From positions 124,001 to 188,000 of the forward strand of contig CAWCVR010000003.1 in NCBI GenBank assembly GCA_963799105.1: a stretch of DNA of 64,000 nucleotides. The letters are read 5' to 3'. A program made the position numbers and the translations under genes. The first letter of the stretch is position 1. Each line of letters opens with the position of its first letter. This stretch comes from CAWCVR01 sp963799105. GTDB taxonomy: Bacteria > Acidobacteriota > Terriglobia > Bryobacterales > Bryobacteraceae. Under the pieces are notes generated by a model. The model was not told the origin of the DNA and did no database searches. It saw only the letters and a list, made by a program, of their open reading frames with translations. Shown one piece after another: positions 51,930-60,757 of the stretch.

Positions 51930-52047
51930 GGAACCGCGAGCGTCAGCGAGCGGCCCAAGCGGCACGCAGCAGGCTGCGTGTGAGAGGCCGCGGGCGCCGG
52001 GCAGAGTCGTCCTCCGGTTCGGGCCGCTCGCTGACGCTCACGGTTCC
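51930..52047. repeat. Long inverted repeat in a divergent intergenic region
   Basis: Arms at 51930-51956 and 52021-52047, 27 bp each with 26 matches (core GAGCGTCAGCGAGCGGCCC), separated by 64 bp. A smaller nested palindrome CACGCAGC/GCTGCGTG lies inside. The 351-bp gap 51892-52242 otherwise holds no gene. It sits between divergently transcribed genes, so it could be a repeat insertion rather than a terminator. Confidence 0.85.
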
Positions 52048-52242
52048 GTGTGGGACCCAGAGCGGTTGCCGCGATCTCGTCACTTCCATGTCGCGCGCCC
52101 CTCCCTCACGGGGCTCGCATCGGCAAGGCGATGCTGGCATAATCGGGGAAATGACGGTCAAGGCCGGGATGAGCCAACCCGCGCGTGCCGCCCCGGAAGA
52201 CCAACCGCGGGGCACCGTCGGGAAGTGGATGGGAAGAAGGCC

Positions 52243-55062
52243 GTGACCCCCAAAGATTCCCGTGTTTTCGAACGCCTTCTGGGCGATCATTCGCCGCGGC
52301 AGCCCGGCATGCCTGTCGGCCGCAAGGGCAAGATCGATCTGAAGGGCTTTGCCGCCCTGCTCGCCCCGCTGTGCCGGATGCTCCGCGACGACGTGGCCGG
52401 CGCCCTCCAGGATCCCCACTCGCCTCTGGTCGAACTCGCCAGGGAGTGGCGGCAATCGCTCTTCCCGGACGCCTCCGACGGGCAACTCGCCGACGCATAC
52501 GCCCAGACCGTCGCCTTCGCCCTGTTACTGGGCCGCGGCGGCGGGGCCGATCCGCTCACGCTGGCGAGCGCCCAGGCCACCCTCTCCGCCCGGCACAGCC
52601 TCCTCTCCCGGGCGCTCCACGCGCTCACCGATGCCAGCGCGCGGGCCCGGATGGCCGCGTCCCTCGACTCGCTGTTACGCCTGATCGCGGCCGTGCCGCT
52701 GGCCTCGCTGGCCGGACCCGTCGACCCCTGGCTTCACTTCTACGAGGACTTCCTTGCCGCCTACGACCCGAAGCTGCGCCGGGACGCCGGGGTCTACTAC
52801 ACTCCCATCGAGGTCGTTCGCGCGCAGGTCCGCCTGATCGATGACCTGCTCGTGAACTCGCTCGGCAGGCCGCGCGGATTCACCGATCCCGGCGTCATCG
52901 TTCTCGATCCCGCCGCCGGCACGGGGACCTATCTGCTGGGCGTCATCGAGCACGCGCTGGGCCGGGTAGTTGCCGAACAGGGCTCGGAGGCCGTGCCGGG
53001 CCAGGCCACCGCGCTGGCTGCCAACCTCTACGGCTTCGAACCCATGGCCGGCCCCTACGCCGTGGCCGAACTGCGCATTAGCCGCGCTTTGCGCGACCGT
53101 GGCGCGGCCTTGCCCAACGCCGGCACGCACATCTACCTGACCGACACGCTCGGAAGTCCCAACCGGCAGCCTGCCGAGGCGCCGGCCGCCGGGAGAGACG
53201 GTTCCGTCCTCGTCTGCCTGGGCAATCCGCCCTACGACCGGCACCGGGCGGCGCGCGGCGATAACCAGGCCCGCACCGGCGGATGGGTGCGATGGGGTGA
53301 CGGCGAGGCGAGCCAGGCGCCCCCCATCTTCCAGCAGTTTGTCGGGCCAGCCATCGCCGCGGGCCACGGCGGCGACCTCAAGAACCTTTACAACCTGTAC
53401 GTCTACTTCTGGCGCTGGGCGCTGTGGAGGGTCTTCGAACGGGAGCGCGCTGGTGGGCCGGGAATCGTCAGCTTCATCAGCGCGTCCAGTTACCTCGACG
53501 GCGACGCCTTCGGCGGGATGCGCGAGCACATGCGCCGCTTGGCCGACGAAATCTGGATTCTGGACCTTGGCGGCGAGGGCCGCGGCCCGCGCAAGAGCGG
53601 CAATGTCTTTGCCATCCGGACCCCCGTCGCCATCGCCGTTGCCGTCCGGACGGGCAAGCCCAGGAACGGCCGTCCCGCAGCGGTGCGTTACTCCCGGATC
53701 GAAGGAACGCGCGAGGCCAAGCTCGCGGCGCTCGGCGCGATCGCGGATTTCGCGTCGGTGAAATGGCAGGCGTGCCCTGACGATTGGCAGGCGCCCTTCC
53801 GCCCTGCTGGAAAGGGCGCGTATTTCGCCTGGCCGCTCCTCACCGATCTCATGCCCTGGCAGCACTCGGGCGTGCAGTTGAAGCGAACCTGGCCCCTGGC
53901 GCCAGACCTACAAACGCTGGAGAGACGATGGCGAGGTTTGCTTTCCGCGAAGGACCGGTCGCAGGCGTTTCATGGAACCGGGGACCGGGATGTCCACGGA
54001 ACTTACCCGGTGGCCCTTGGGGCCGAAGCGGACTCGAAACCTCTGGCTCACCTGCCGGAGGACGCGCCCATGCCTCCCGCCATTCGGTACGCCTACCGGT
54101 CCTTCGACCTTCAGACCCTGATTGCCGATGGGCGTCTGATCTCCCGGCCACGCCCCGGCCTCTGGCGCGCCCACGGCGAGCGGCAGTTATATCTGACCAG
54201 CCTGTTCTCCCAGCCACTGGGCGGCGGACCCGCCCTGACTTCGTGCGCCGCCATTCCCGACCTTGACTATTTTCGGGGCTCCTATGGAGCCAAGGCGGCC
54301 ATTCCCCTGTACCGCAACGCCGGCGCGACGGAAGCCAACACGCTCCCCGGCCTGCTCGGCGTGCTTGGCGAGGCATACCAGCGCCAGGTAACGCCGGAAG
54401 ATTTCCTGGCGTATGTGTACGGCGCGTTGGCCCAGCCCGCTTTCACGGCGCTCTATGCAGAGGAACTGGAGACGCGCGAATTGCGCGTGCCAATCACCAG
54501 GGACGCGGCGCTTTTCGGCCAGGTCCGCGACGCCGGAGCGAGGTTGCTCTGGCTGCACACCTACGGCGAGCGCTTCGTCCCGGAGGGCAGGCGGCCCGGC
54601 CAGGTCCCTCGCGGCGCGGCGAAATGCACGAAGCCCGTCCTCGGAGGCAGAAACGGCTACCCCGCTTCGTTCGCCTACGACGAAGCGGCGCGGACGCTCC
54701 GCGTCGGCGGCGGCGAGTTCCGCCCGGTAGCGCCCGAGGTCTTCGCGTTTGAGGTCTCTGGCTTAAAGGTTGTAAATTCCTGGCTCAAGTACCGCATGAG
54801 GAAAGGCGCGGGCAGGAAGTCTTCGCCGCTCGACGGCATCCGCCCGGAGCGCTGGCCGGGCCAGTTCACCACAGAGTTGCTGGAACTCCTCTGGGTGCTG
54901 GAAGCTACGGCCGCAGGGTACCCCGGGCAGGCGAAACTCCTGCAAGCGGTGGTGGCGGGCAGATGCTTCCGCGCCGGCGAATTGCCGCCGGTTCCGAGCG
55001 AAGCCCGCCAACCATCGCCAGTGCGGCGGGCACGCCCCTCCCGCTCTCTGTTGCTAAACTGA
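52243..55062 (+). CDS. Type ISP-like DNA N6-adenine methylase with specificity domain
   Basis: A 939-aa protein; GTG 52243 follows GAAGAAGG, while the frame itself runs back to 51307 without coding character. Helical N-terminus to about 190; methylase with AGVYYTPIEVVRAQVRLIDD, SAM motif I VIVLDPAAGTGTYLLGVIEH and motif IV CLGNPPYDRHRAA. The C-terminal half (IRYAYRSFDLQTLIADGRLI, SRPRPGLWRAHGERQLYLTS) resembles the type ISP target-recognition region. Nuclease and helicase domains of full type ISP enzymes are absent. It may be an orphan methylase or part of a defence system. Confidence 0.8.
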   Translation: MTPKDSRVFERLLGDHSPRQPGMPVGRKGKIDLKGFAALLAPLCRMLRDDVAGALQDPHSPLVELAREWRQSLFPDASDGQLADAYAQTVAFALLLGRGGGADPLTLASAQATLSARHSLLSRALHALTDASARARMAASLDSLLRLIAAVPLASLAGPVDPWLHFYEDFLAAYDPKLRRDAGVYYTPIEVVRAQVRLIDDLLVNSLGRPRGFTDPGVIVLDPAAGTGTYLLGVIEHALGRVVAEQGSEAVPGQATALAANLYGFEPMAGPYAVAELRISRALRDRGAALPNAGTHIYLTDTLGSPNRQPAEAPAAGRDGSVLVCLGNPPYDRHRAARGDNQARTGGWVRWGDGEASQAPPIFQQFVGPAIAAGHGGDLKNLYNLYVYFWRWALWRVFERERAGGPGIVSFISASSYLDGDAFGGMREHMRRLADEIWILDLGGEGRGPRKSGNVFAIRTPVAIAVAVRTGKPRNGRPAAVRYSRIEGTREAKLAALGAIADFASVKWQACPDDWQAPFRPAGKGAYFAWPLLTDLMPWQHSGVQLKRTWPLAPDLQTLERRWRGLLSAKDRSQAFHGTGDRDVHGTYPVALGAEADSKPLAHLPEDAPMPPAIRYAYRSFDLQTLIADGRLISRPRPGLWRAHGERQLYLTSLFSQPLGGGPALTSCAAIPDLDYFRGSYGAKAAIPLYRNAGATEANTLPGLLGVLGEAYQRQVTPEDFLAYVYGALAQPAFTALYAEELETRELRVPITRDAALFGQVRDAGARLLWLHTYGERFVPEGRRPGQVPRGAAKCTKPVLGGRNGYPASFAYDEAARTLRVGGGEFRPVAPEVFAFEVSGLKVVNSWLKYRMRKGAGRKSSPLDGIRPERWPGQFTTELLELLWVLEATAAGYPGQAKLLQAVVAGRCFRAGELPPVPSEARQPSPVRRARPSRSLLLN

Positions 55063-55076
55063 AATACTACGTCCCC

Positions 55077-56006
55077 ATGACAGCCGCGCCCACGCTCGCC
55101 GACGAGATCCTGGAGCTGAAGAAGTTGCGCCGCGCCGTCCTGCTGGCGCACCACTACCAGGAGCCCGAGATCCAGGAGTTGGCCGACGTGGTGGGCGACA
55201 GCCTGGAACTGGCCCGCCAGGCCCGCGAGTACTCGGGCGACGCCATCGCCTTCTGCGGCGTCTGGTTCATGGCGGAAACCGCCAAGGCGCTCAACCCCAG
55301 CCGCATTGTCGTGGTCCCCGACCGCGAAGCCGGTTGCAGCCTGGTGGACAGTTGCCCCGTCGCGGCGGTGCGCGAGTTCCGCCGCAACCACCCCGATCAC
55401 GTCATCGTCAGCTACATCAATACCTCCATCGAGGTCAAGGCCGAGAGCGACATCCTCTGCACCTCGCGCAACGCCGTCAAGATCGTCAATTCCATCCCGC
55501 CGGAGAAGCCCGTGCTGTTCCTCCCCGACAGCAACCTCGGCAACTACGTGAGGAAGGAAACCGGCCGCCGGAATATGCAAATCTGGCAGGGCACGTGCAT
55601 CGTCCACGCCACGTTCCCGGCCCGCCGCCTGGCCGAGGCCATGGCGGAACATCCCGGCGCCAAGGTGGCCGCCCATCCGGAATGTCCCGAAACGGTGCTG
55701 GCCATGGCCGATTTCGTCGGCTCCACATCCGCCATGGTGGATTGGTGCGCCTCGAGCGGCGCCGCCGAGTTCATCGTCATGACCGAAAGCGGCATCCGCT
55801 ACTCGCTCGAAAAGCGCTGTCCCGGCAAGCTCTTTCACTTTGTCGCCAACGAGAACTGCAATTGCAGCGAGTGTCCGTACATGAAGCGGAACACGCTCGA
55901 AAAACTCCGCGACTGTCTGCTCCATCTCGAGCCGCGCGTGGAACTGGCCTCGGGGATCGTGGCGCGCGCCCTGCGCCCCCTCGAGAGGATGCTGGCCGTG
56001 AAGTAG
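55077..56006 (+). CDS. nadA: Quinolinate synthase
   Basis: A 309-aa 4Fe-4S enzyme that condenses iminoaspartate with dihydroxyacetone phosphate to quinolinate for NAD synthesis. Blocks: AVLLAHHYQEPEIQELAD, the first cluster Cys in AIAFCGVWFMAETAKAL, VVPDREAGCSLVDSCP, HPECPETVLAMADFVGSTSA and the last cluster Cys in ENCNCSECPYMKRNT. ATG 55077. It ends at the base before moaA begins. nadB and nadC are not nearby. Confidence 0.95.
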   Translation: MTAAPTLADEILELKKLRRAVLLAHHYQEPEIQELADVVGDSLELARQAREYSGDAIAFCGVWFMAETAKALNPSRIVVVPDREAGCSLVDSCPVAAVREFRRNHPDHVIVSYINTSIEVKAESDILCTSRNAVKIVNSIPPEKPVLFLPDSNLGNYVRKETGRRNMQIWQGTCIVHATFPARRLAEAMAEHPGAKVAAHPECPETVLAMADFVGSTSAMVDWCASSGAAEFIVMTESGIRYSLEKRCPGKLFHFVANENCNCSECPYMKRNTLEKLRDCLLHLEPRVELASGIVARALRPLERMLAVK

Positions 56007-56999
56007 ATGGCGCCGCTCGTCGATTCCTTCGGCCGCCTGCACGACAACCTGCGCATCAGCGTCACCGACCGCTGCAACATCCGCTGTTTCTACTGCATGC
56101 CGGAGACCGGCGTGAAATTCGAGGCGCGCGAGGAAATCCTGAATTTCGACGAGATCGAGCGTTTCGCGCGCATCGCCGTGTCGTTGGGCATCTCCAAGAT
56201 CCGCGTCACCGGCGGCGAGCCCCTGGTGCGCCGCGGCCTGCCGCTGCTCATCCGCCGCCTGGTGGCCATTCCCGGAATTACCGATCTCGCCCTCACCACC
56301 AACGGCGTGCTGCTGCCGTCGCTCGCCCGGCCGCTCTTCGAAGCCGGCCTGCGCCGTCTCAACGTGCATCTCGACACGCTCGACCGGGAGCGTTTCCGGC
56401 TGATCTCCCGCCGCGACGATCTGGACAAGGTCCTCGCCGGCCTGGCGCTGGCCCGCGAATTGGGCTACCCCAGAATCAAGCTCAACGCCGTGGCGGTGAA
56501 GAACCTGGTCGAGCCCGACATCGTGCCGCTGGCCCGCTACGCGCGCGAGAACGGCTTCGAGGTTCGCTACATCGAATTCATGCCGCTGGACGCCCAGAAC
56601 CTGTGGGACCGCGGCAAGGTGCTCACCGCCGCCGAGATCGCCGCCATTCTCTCGCGCGAGATCTCCCCGCTGGTCCCCGCGCCCGGCGCCGATCCGCGCG
56701 CTCCCGCCAGCGAGTTCGTTTTCGCCGACGGCGTGGGCGCCGTGGGTTTCATCGCGTCCGTAAGCCGTCCCTTCTGCCTCAACTGCAACCGCATCCGTCT
56801 GACCGCGGACGGCAAGCTGCGCTACTGCCTGTTCGCCATCGAAGAGGACGACGTCAAGTCCCCGATGCGCTCGGGCGCCACGGACGACGAAATCGCCGCC
56901 CTGATCCGCCGCAACCTCTCCCGCAAGTGGGCGGGCCACGAGATCGGCGCCGCCGGTTTCGTCGCCCCGCCGCGTCCCATGTACTCCATCGGAGGCTGA
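56007..56999 (+). CDS. moaA: GTP 3',8-cyclase (molybdenum cofactor synthesis)
   Basis: A 330-aa radical SAM enzyme with two 4Fe-4S clusters. N-terminal cluster Cys in SVTDRCNIRCFYCMPETG (CX3CX2C), GGEPLVRRGL and LTTNGVLLPSLARPL; C-terminal cluster in VSRPFCLNCNRIRLTADGKL RYCLF. The protein ends with the YSIGG di-glycine tail needed for activity. It abuts nadA, so they share a transcript. Its last 42 codons are repeated downstream. Confidence 0.95.
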   Translation: MAPLVDSFGRLHDNLRISVTDRCNIRCFYCMPETGVKFEAREEILNFDEIERFARIAVSLGISKIRVTGGEPLVRRGLPLLIRRLVAIPGITDLALTTNGVLLPSLARPLFEAGLRRLNVHLDTLDRERFRLISRRDDLDKVLAGLALARELGYPRIKLNAVAVKNLVEPDIVPLARYARENGFEVRYIEFMPLDAQNLWDRGKVLTAAEIAAILSREISPLVPAPGADPRAPASEFVFADGVGAVGFIASVSRPFCLNCNRIRLTADGKLRYCLFAIEEDDVKSPMRSGATDDEIAALIRRNLSRKWAGHEIGAAGFVAPPRPMYSIGG

Positions 57000-57053
57000 G
57001 CGCCGGGGTTTCGCCGCGCGACGTCCCGCACAGCCGTTTACACTAAAGATCCG

Positions 57054-57235
57054 TCGGGCGCCACGGACGGCGAAATCGCCGCCCTGATCCGCCGCAACCT
57101 CTCCCGCAAGTGGGCGGGCCACGAGATCGGCGCCGCCGGTTTCGTCGCCCCGCCGCGTCCCATGTACTCCATCGGAGGCTGAGCGCCAGGGTTTCGCCGC
57201 GCGAGGCCCCGCACAGCCGTTTACACTAAAGAGGA
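57054..57235 (+). repeat. Tandem duplicate of the moaA 3' end and following leader
   Basis: 56871-57053 and 57054-57235 are near-identical (period 183 bp). The duplicate re-encodes moaA residues from SGATDDEIAALIRRNLSRKW to the GG stop, then the same CACAGCCGTTTACACTAAAG that precedes the glycosidase gene. Differences are few (for example GACGAC/GACGGC), so duplication is fairly recent. It has no start of its own and is not a gene. Confidence 0.92.
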
Positions 57236-59362
57236 ATGGCCCGCATCCATCTCTGTTTTCTCTGGCATATGCACCAGCCCTTTTATAAGGACCTGGCCTC
57301 CGGCGAGTACAAGCTGCCGTGGACCCGCATGCACGCCCTGAAGGACTACTACGGGATGGTGCGCATCCTGGAGGAGTTTCCCACCGTGCGGCAGACCTTC
57401 AACCTGGTGCCTTCCATGATGGCCCAGGTCGCCGAATACGCCGCCGGCCAGGCCCGCGACCCGTTTCTGGAGATGGCCCTCAAGCCCGCCGAGACTCTCA
57501 ACGACGGCGATCGCGCCTTCCTTCTGCGCCACTCCTTCTATTCCGATCCCGACCGCATGATCCGCCGCTATCCGCGCTACGGCGAGATCTACGACGCCTG
57601 GCGCGGCCAGAAGGGCTCCGGCGCGCCGACGCTGCTGGGCGTGCAGGATTTCCGCGACCTCCAGATGTGGTCGCAACTGGCCTGGTTCGACGAGGAGTTT
57701 CACGACTCCGATCCCGAGGTCCGCGACTGGGTCCGGCGCGGCCGCAATTTCACCTCCGCCGACCAGCGCCGCATGGGCGAGAAGCAGCGCGAGATCGTCA
57801 GCCTGGTGATGCCCGAATACCGGAAAATGGCCGCCTCCGGGCAGGTCGAAATCTCCACCACGCCCTACTACCACCCCATCCTGCCGCTGTTGTGCGATTC
57901 CGATATCGCCAGCGTCTCCCACGCCGGCGTGCCTCTGCCGCCACGGTTCCGCTATCCCCAGGACGCCCGCCGCCAGCTCGAACTGGCGCGCGATTATTGC
58001 GCCCTCAACTTCGGCGTGGCGCCCGCCGGCCTGTGGCCTTCGGAAGGCTCGGTTTCCGACGATGTCTTCAACCTCGCCTCGGAACTGGGTTTCGAATGGG
58101 CGGCCACCGACTCCGGCGTCCTCGACCGCACGCTCTCCCGCTCCATTCCCATCGAGGGCCTCTACCGCCCCTATCGCTGGCGCCAGGGCAGGCGATCGCT
58201 GGGCGTCATCTTCCGCGACCATTTCATGAGCGATTTGATCGGCTTCGTCTATTCCAAAATGGACGCCGCCGCGGCCGCCGGCGATTTCCTGCGGCGCATC
58301 CGCGAGAACTGCTGCGGGCTCCTGGCCAGCGGCCGCGACGCCCTGGTTCCCATCATTCTCGACGGTGAAAACGCCTGGGAATATTACGACCACAACGGCC
58401 GCCCGTTCCTCCGCGAGCTCTACCACCGCATTTCCGGAGACGGCCTCTTCAACGCCGTCACCGTGAGCGAAGGGCTCCGGCTGCTCGAGCCCGAGCCGCT
58501 CGATCACATCTTCCCGGGGTCGTGGATCAACGCCAATTTCGACGTCTGGATCGGCGCCGAAGAGGACAACCACGCCTGGACCCAGCTCCTGCGCGCCCGC
58601 CAGACTTACGATTCCGCCGTCAACGTCCCCGAGCAGCGGCGCAACCTGGCCTTCGAGGAGCTGCTCATCGCCGAGGGCAGCGACTGGTGCTGGTGGTACG
58701 GTCCCGAACACGATTCCACCAACCGCGTGGATTTCGACCAGCTCTACCGCAGCCACCTCGCCAACGTTTACCGTTTCCTGGGCCTGAATCCCCCCGAGGA
58801 ACTGTCGCGGCCCATCCTCCGCATCGCCCTCCCCGAGGTCCGCATCGAGCCTTCCGGCCCCATCACGCCGTCCATCGACGGCGAGGTCGTCTCCTTCTTC
58901 GAGTGGCTCGGCGCCGGCGTCTGCCGCCTCGGCGAAACCTCCGGCTCCATGCACGGAAAGAAGTTTCTGGTTGGTGAAGTGCAGTACGGCGCCGACGCCG
59001 CGAATTTTTACCTGCGCCTGGATTTCCACCGCGGCTTCGAGCAGGAGACCGCCGGCACGGAGGCCCGTCTGAAGCTCCAGTCGCTGGACGCATCGCGCTC
59101 CAGTTTCGTGACCATCCGCTTCGCCAGCGGCGGCGCCCAGGCGAGCGAGGCGGTGATGGCGTCGCCCGGTATCGAATCGCCGGTGGAGTGCGCCTTCGCG
59201 CGTGTCATGGAGGCCCGCATCAGTCTCGCCGCCCTGGGTCTCCGCCCCGGCGAGGGCCTGCGGTTCGCCGTGTCGCTGTGGCAGGGAGGTCTTCCCGTGG
59301 ACGCCGTCCCGCAGCAGGGCTGGATCGAGATGCGAACTACCGACCCGGAGCAATTGGGGTAG
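57236..59362 (+). CDS. Glycoside hydrolase family 57 protein
   Basis: A 708-aa alpha-glucan-active enzyme (amylase, glucanotransferase or branching type). Region 1 is FLWHMHQPFYKD, the nucleophile Glu is in GLWPSEGSVSDDV, the acid Asp in IILDGENAWEYYDHNG, and GSWINANFDVWIGAEEDNHA also fits the family. A C-terminal beta-domain (about residues 520-700) could bind starch. No signal peptide, so probably cytoplasmic glycogen or maltodextrin metabolism. Precise specificity is not clear. Confidence 0.88.
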   Translation: MARIHLCFLWHMHQPFYKDLASGEYKLPWTRMHALKDYYGMVRILEEFPTVRQTFNLVPSMMAQVAEYAAGQARDPFLEMALKPAETLNDGDRAFLLRHSFYSDPDRMIRRYPRYGEIYDAWRGQKGSGAPTLLGVQDFRDLQMWSQLAWFDEEFHDSDPEVRDWVRRGRNFTSADQRRMGEKQREIVSLVMPEYRKMAASGQVEISTTPYYHPILPLLCDSDIASVSHAGVPLPPRFRYPQDARRQLELARDYCALNFGVAPAGLWPSEGSVSDDVFNLASELGFEWAATDSGVLDRTLSRSIPIEGLYRPYRWRQGRRSLGVIFRDHFMSDLIGFVYSKMDAAAAAGDFLRRIRENCCGLLASGRDALVPIILDGENAWEYYDHNGRPFLRELYHRISGDGLFNAVTVSEGLRLLEPEPLDHIFPGSWINANFDVWIGAEEDNHAWTQLLRARQTYDSAVNVPEQRRNLAFEELLIAEGSDWCWWYGPEHDSTNRVDFDQLYRSHLANVYRFLGLNPPEELSRPILRIALPEVRIEPSGPITPSIDGEVVSFFEWLGAGVCRLGETSGSMHGKKFLVGEVQYGADAANFYLRLDFHRGFEQETAGTEARLKLQSLDASRSSFVTIRFASGGAQASEAVMASPGIESPVECAFARVMEARISLAALGLRPGEGLRFAVSLWQGGLPVDAVPQQGWIEMRTTDPEQLG

Positions 59363-59514
59363 GCGCGCCTGCCAAAGCTGGGGAGGCGGGATGGAAGAGC
59401 CGGTCGCCTGGCGCCGCCCCCGATCACCTTCGACAAACGCACGACCGTCCCGGGAGAGATGCCCCACCCGCGCCGGGGACGCGGGGAGCCGGCTGACCTC
59501 ATCGTCAACGGCCG

Positions 59515-59853
59515 CTACAGTTGACTGAGATCGCAGCCGAGCGAGAACCGCAAAGCGGCGCAGATTTCGCTCATCCGCAACGGGCCCAGCCGGGCCACTC
59601 GCCTGCCCAAGCGCTGCTGGGAGATGGTAACGGCGTTGTGCAGGTTCACCGCGCACGCCGCCTTCATGCCGTCCTCTTCATCCAGGACCACCTCCGACGG
59701 CACGCCGCGAATGGTGGATGTGAGCGGAGCTACGGTCACAGTCGACAAATAGGCGATGGCGCTGTCGCGAGTCAGCACCACCACCGGTCTCTTCTTGTCC
59801 GGCGGCGCGAACCGGTAGAGACGGACGTCTCCCCGGGCTATTCCGCCGGCCAC
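59515..59853 (-). CDS. mazF: MazF-like endoribonuclease toxin
   Basis: A 112-aa PemK/MazF-fold protein: RGDVRLYRFAPPDKKRPVVV, TVTVAPLTSTIRGVPSEVVL and the C-terminal helix VARLGPLRMSEICAALRFSL. GTG 59853 is the only sensible start and overlaps the antitoxin gene by 16 bp. MazF toxins cut mRNA at short sequences. The antitoxin gene comes first, so the pair is a standard type II operon. Confidence 0.87.
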   Translation of the reverse strand: MAGGIARGDVRLYRFAPPDKKRPVVVLTRDSAIAYLSTVTVAPLTSTIRGVPSEVVLDEEDGMKAACAVNLHNAVTISQQRLGRRVARLGPLRMSEICAALRFSLGCDLSQL

Positions 59854-60071
59854 GCCGCCTCCGCTTCCCAAACGAGCGATTCCCCGGACGCCCGCGGCCG
59901 CCTGGCGTAGCCCTGGCGGTCGCGATCCTCCAGGGCGCGAATCTCCAATCCGCGGAGGTGCGCACGCAGCGCGTCGCGAATCAGCGCGGAGCGGTTGCGA
60001 TTGGTCCGGCGCGCCGCCCGGTCGGCCGCCTTCAACAGCGTCGCATCGAGGACAACCTGGATCGTTTCCAT
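59838..60071 (-). CDS. mazE: MazE-like ribbon-helix-helix antitoxin
   Basis: A 77-aa protein. N-terminal ribbon-helix-helix METIQVVLDATLLKAADRAA, RRTNRNRSALIRDALRAHL, then an acidic and Trp-rich tail (GESLVWEAEAAWPAE) that would wrap the toxin. Overlaps mazF. Antitoxin class is clear; symbol is by position. Confidence 0.8.
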   Translation of the reverse strand: METIQVVLDATLLKAADRAARRTNRNRSALIRDALRAHLRGLEIRALEDRDRQGYARRPRASGESLVWEAEAAWPAE

Positions 60072-60194
60072 ATGTGGACTCTACTCCACAGTGTACTCCA
60101 CATCCAGGAATTCGCGATCTCTTGCCCGCTGGCAGCCGCCGCCGCCAGGTCCGCCGGTTCGAGGCATGTCCCGGGAAGTCTGTAGAATGGAGAC

Positions 60195-60476
60195 GTGAAC
60201 GAGATGCCGGACTGGCAACCAGCCGCCTACAAGGATTACCAGTGGATCGTGGCCGATCCCGATCTCCTGGGCGGAGAACTGGCCGTTCGCGGCACCCGGT
60301 TAGCCGTCTCTCTGATCCTCGAATGCCGGGCTGGCGGCATGTCTCTCGAAGAGATCGATGACTCCTTCGATTCCGCGTTTCCACGCGAGGCTATACCGGA
60401 AGTCTTGAAGGCCGCATCCGAACTCGCCAGCGCCTTCCAGGTGGCTGCTTGGCGCCAACTGGGAGAGGCGTCATGA
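60195..60476 (+). CDS. DUF433-family protein (antitoxin-like)
   Basis: A 93-aa protein. WIVADPDLLGGELAVRGTRL, AVSLILECRAGGMSLEEIDD and a C-terminal helix match the DUF433 winged-helix pattern (pick-up phrase G-x-P-x-hydrophobic-x-G-T-R). DUF433 genes usually precede a PIN-like DUF5615 toxin; here the next gene is another antitoxin-like protein. GTG 60195 after GGAG; ATG 60204 possible. Confidence 0.75.
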   Translation: MNEMPDWQPAAYKDYQWIVADPDLLGGELAVRGTRLAVSLILECRAGGMSLEEIDDSFDSAFPREAIPEVLKAASELASAFQVAAWRQLGEAS

Positions 60477-60697
60477 CCCTCAACGTGACAGTTCCGGACA
60501 CAGTGTACCGGCAAATCGCCGAGATGGCGGCGCGGCAGCAGGTCTCCGTGGAACGCATCGTTGCCGCGGCGCTGGCAGAGCAGATGTCCGGCTGGACCCG
60601 CCTGGAGCAAATGGCCGCGCGCGGCAGCCGCGAGCGTTTCCTCGCCGCGCTGGACAAGGTTCCGGCGGCAGAACCTGCGCTGGAGGATCGGATTTAG
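60473..60697 (+). CDS. Ribbon-helix-helix-like small protein
   Basis: A 74-aa protein overlapping the DUF433 gene (ATGA). TLNVTVPDTVYRQIAEMAAR, QQVSVERIVAAALAEQM and a helical tail (MAARGSRERFLAALDKVPAA) look like an antitoxin with strand and two helices. It could be the partner of the DUF433 protein or of an absent toxin. Confidence 0.6.
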   Translation: MTLNVTVPDTVYRQIAEMAARQQVSVERIVAAALAEQMSGWTRLEQMAARGSRERFLAALDKVPAAEPALEDRI

Positions 60698-60757
60698 GCT
60701 AGACTGCGGCGGGGATCCGGCCACCGGGGGGATCATCTTAAGAATCGCCAGCAGGGT

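Noticed and set aside
51307..52242. Upstream extension of the ISP-like methylase frame
   Set aside because: It overlaps the methyltransferase gene on the other strand and the inverted repeat, with no domain; GTG 52243 has a ribosome-binding site.
54675..59656. Two minus-strand frames of more than 800 codons opposite nadA/moaA and the GH57 gene
   Set aside because: They mirror well-conserved plus-strand genes and have typical shadow composition (VGDADAQVVVQAAEG-like).
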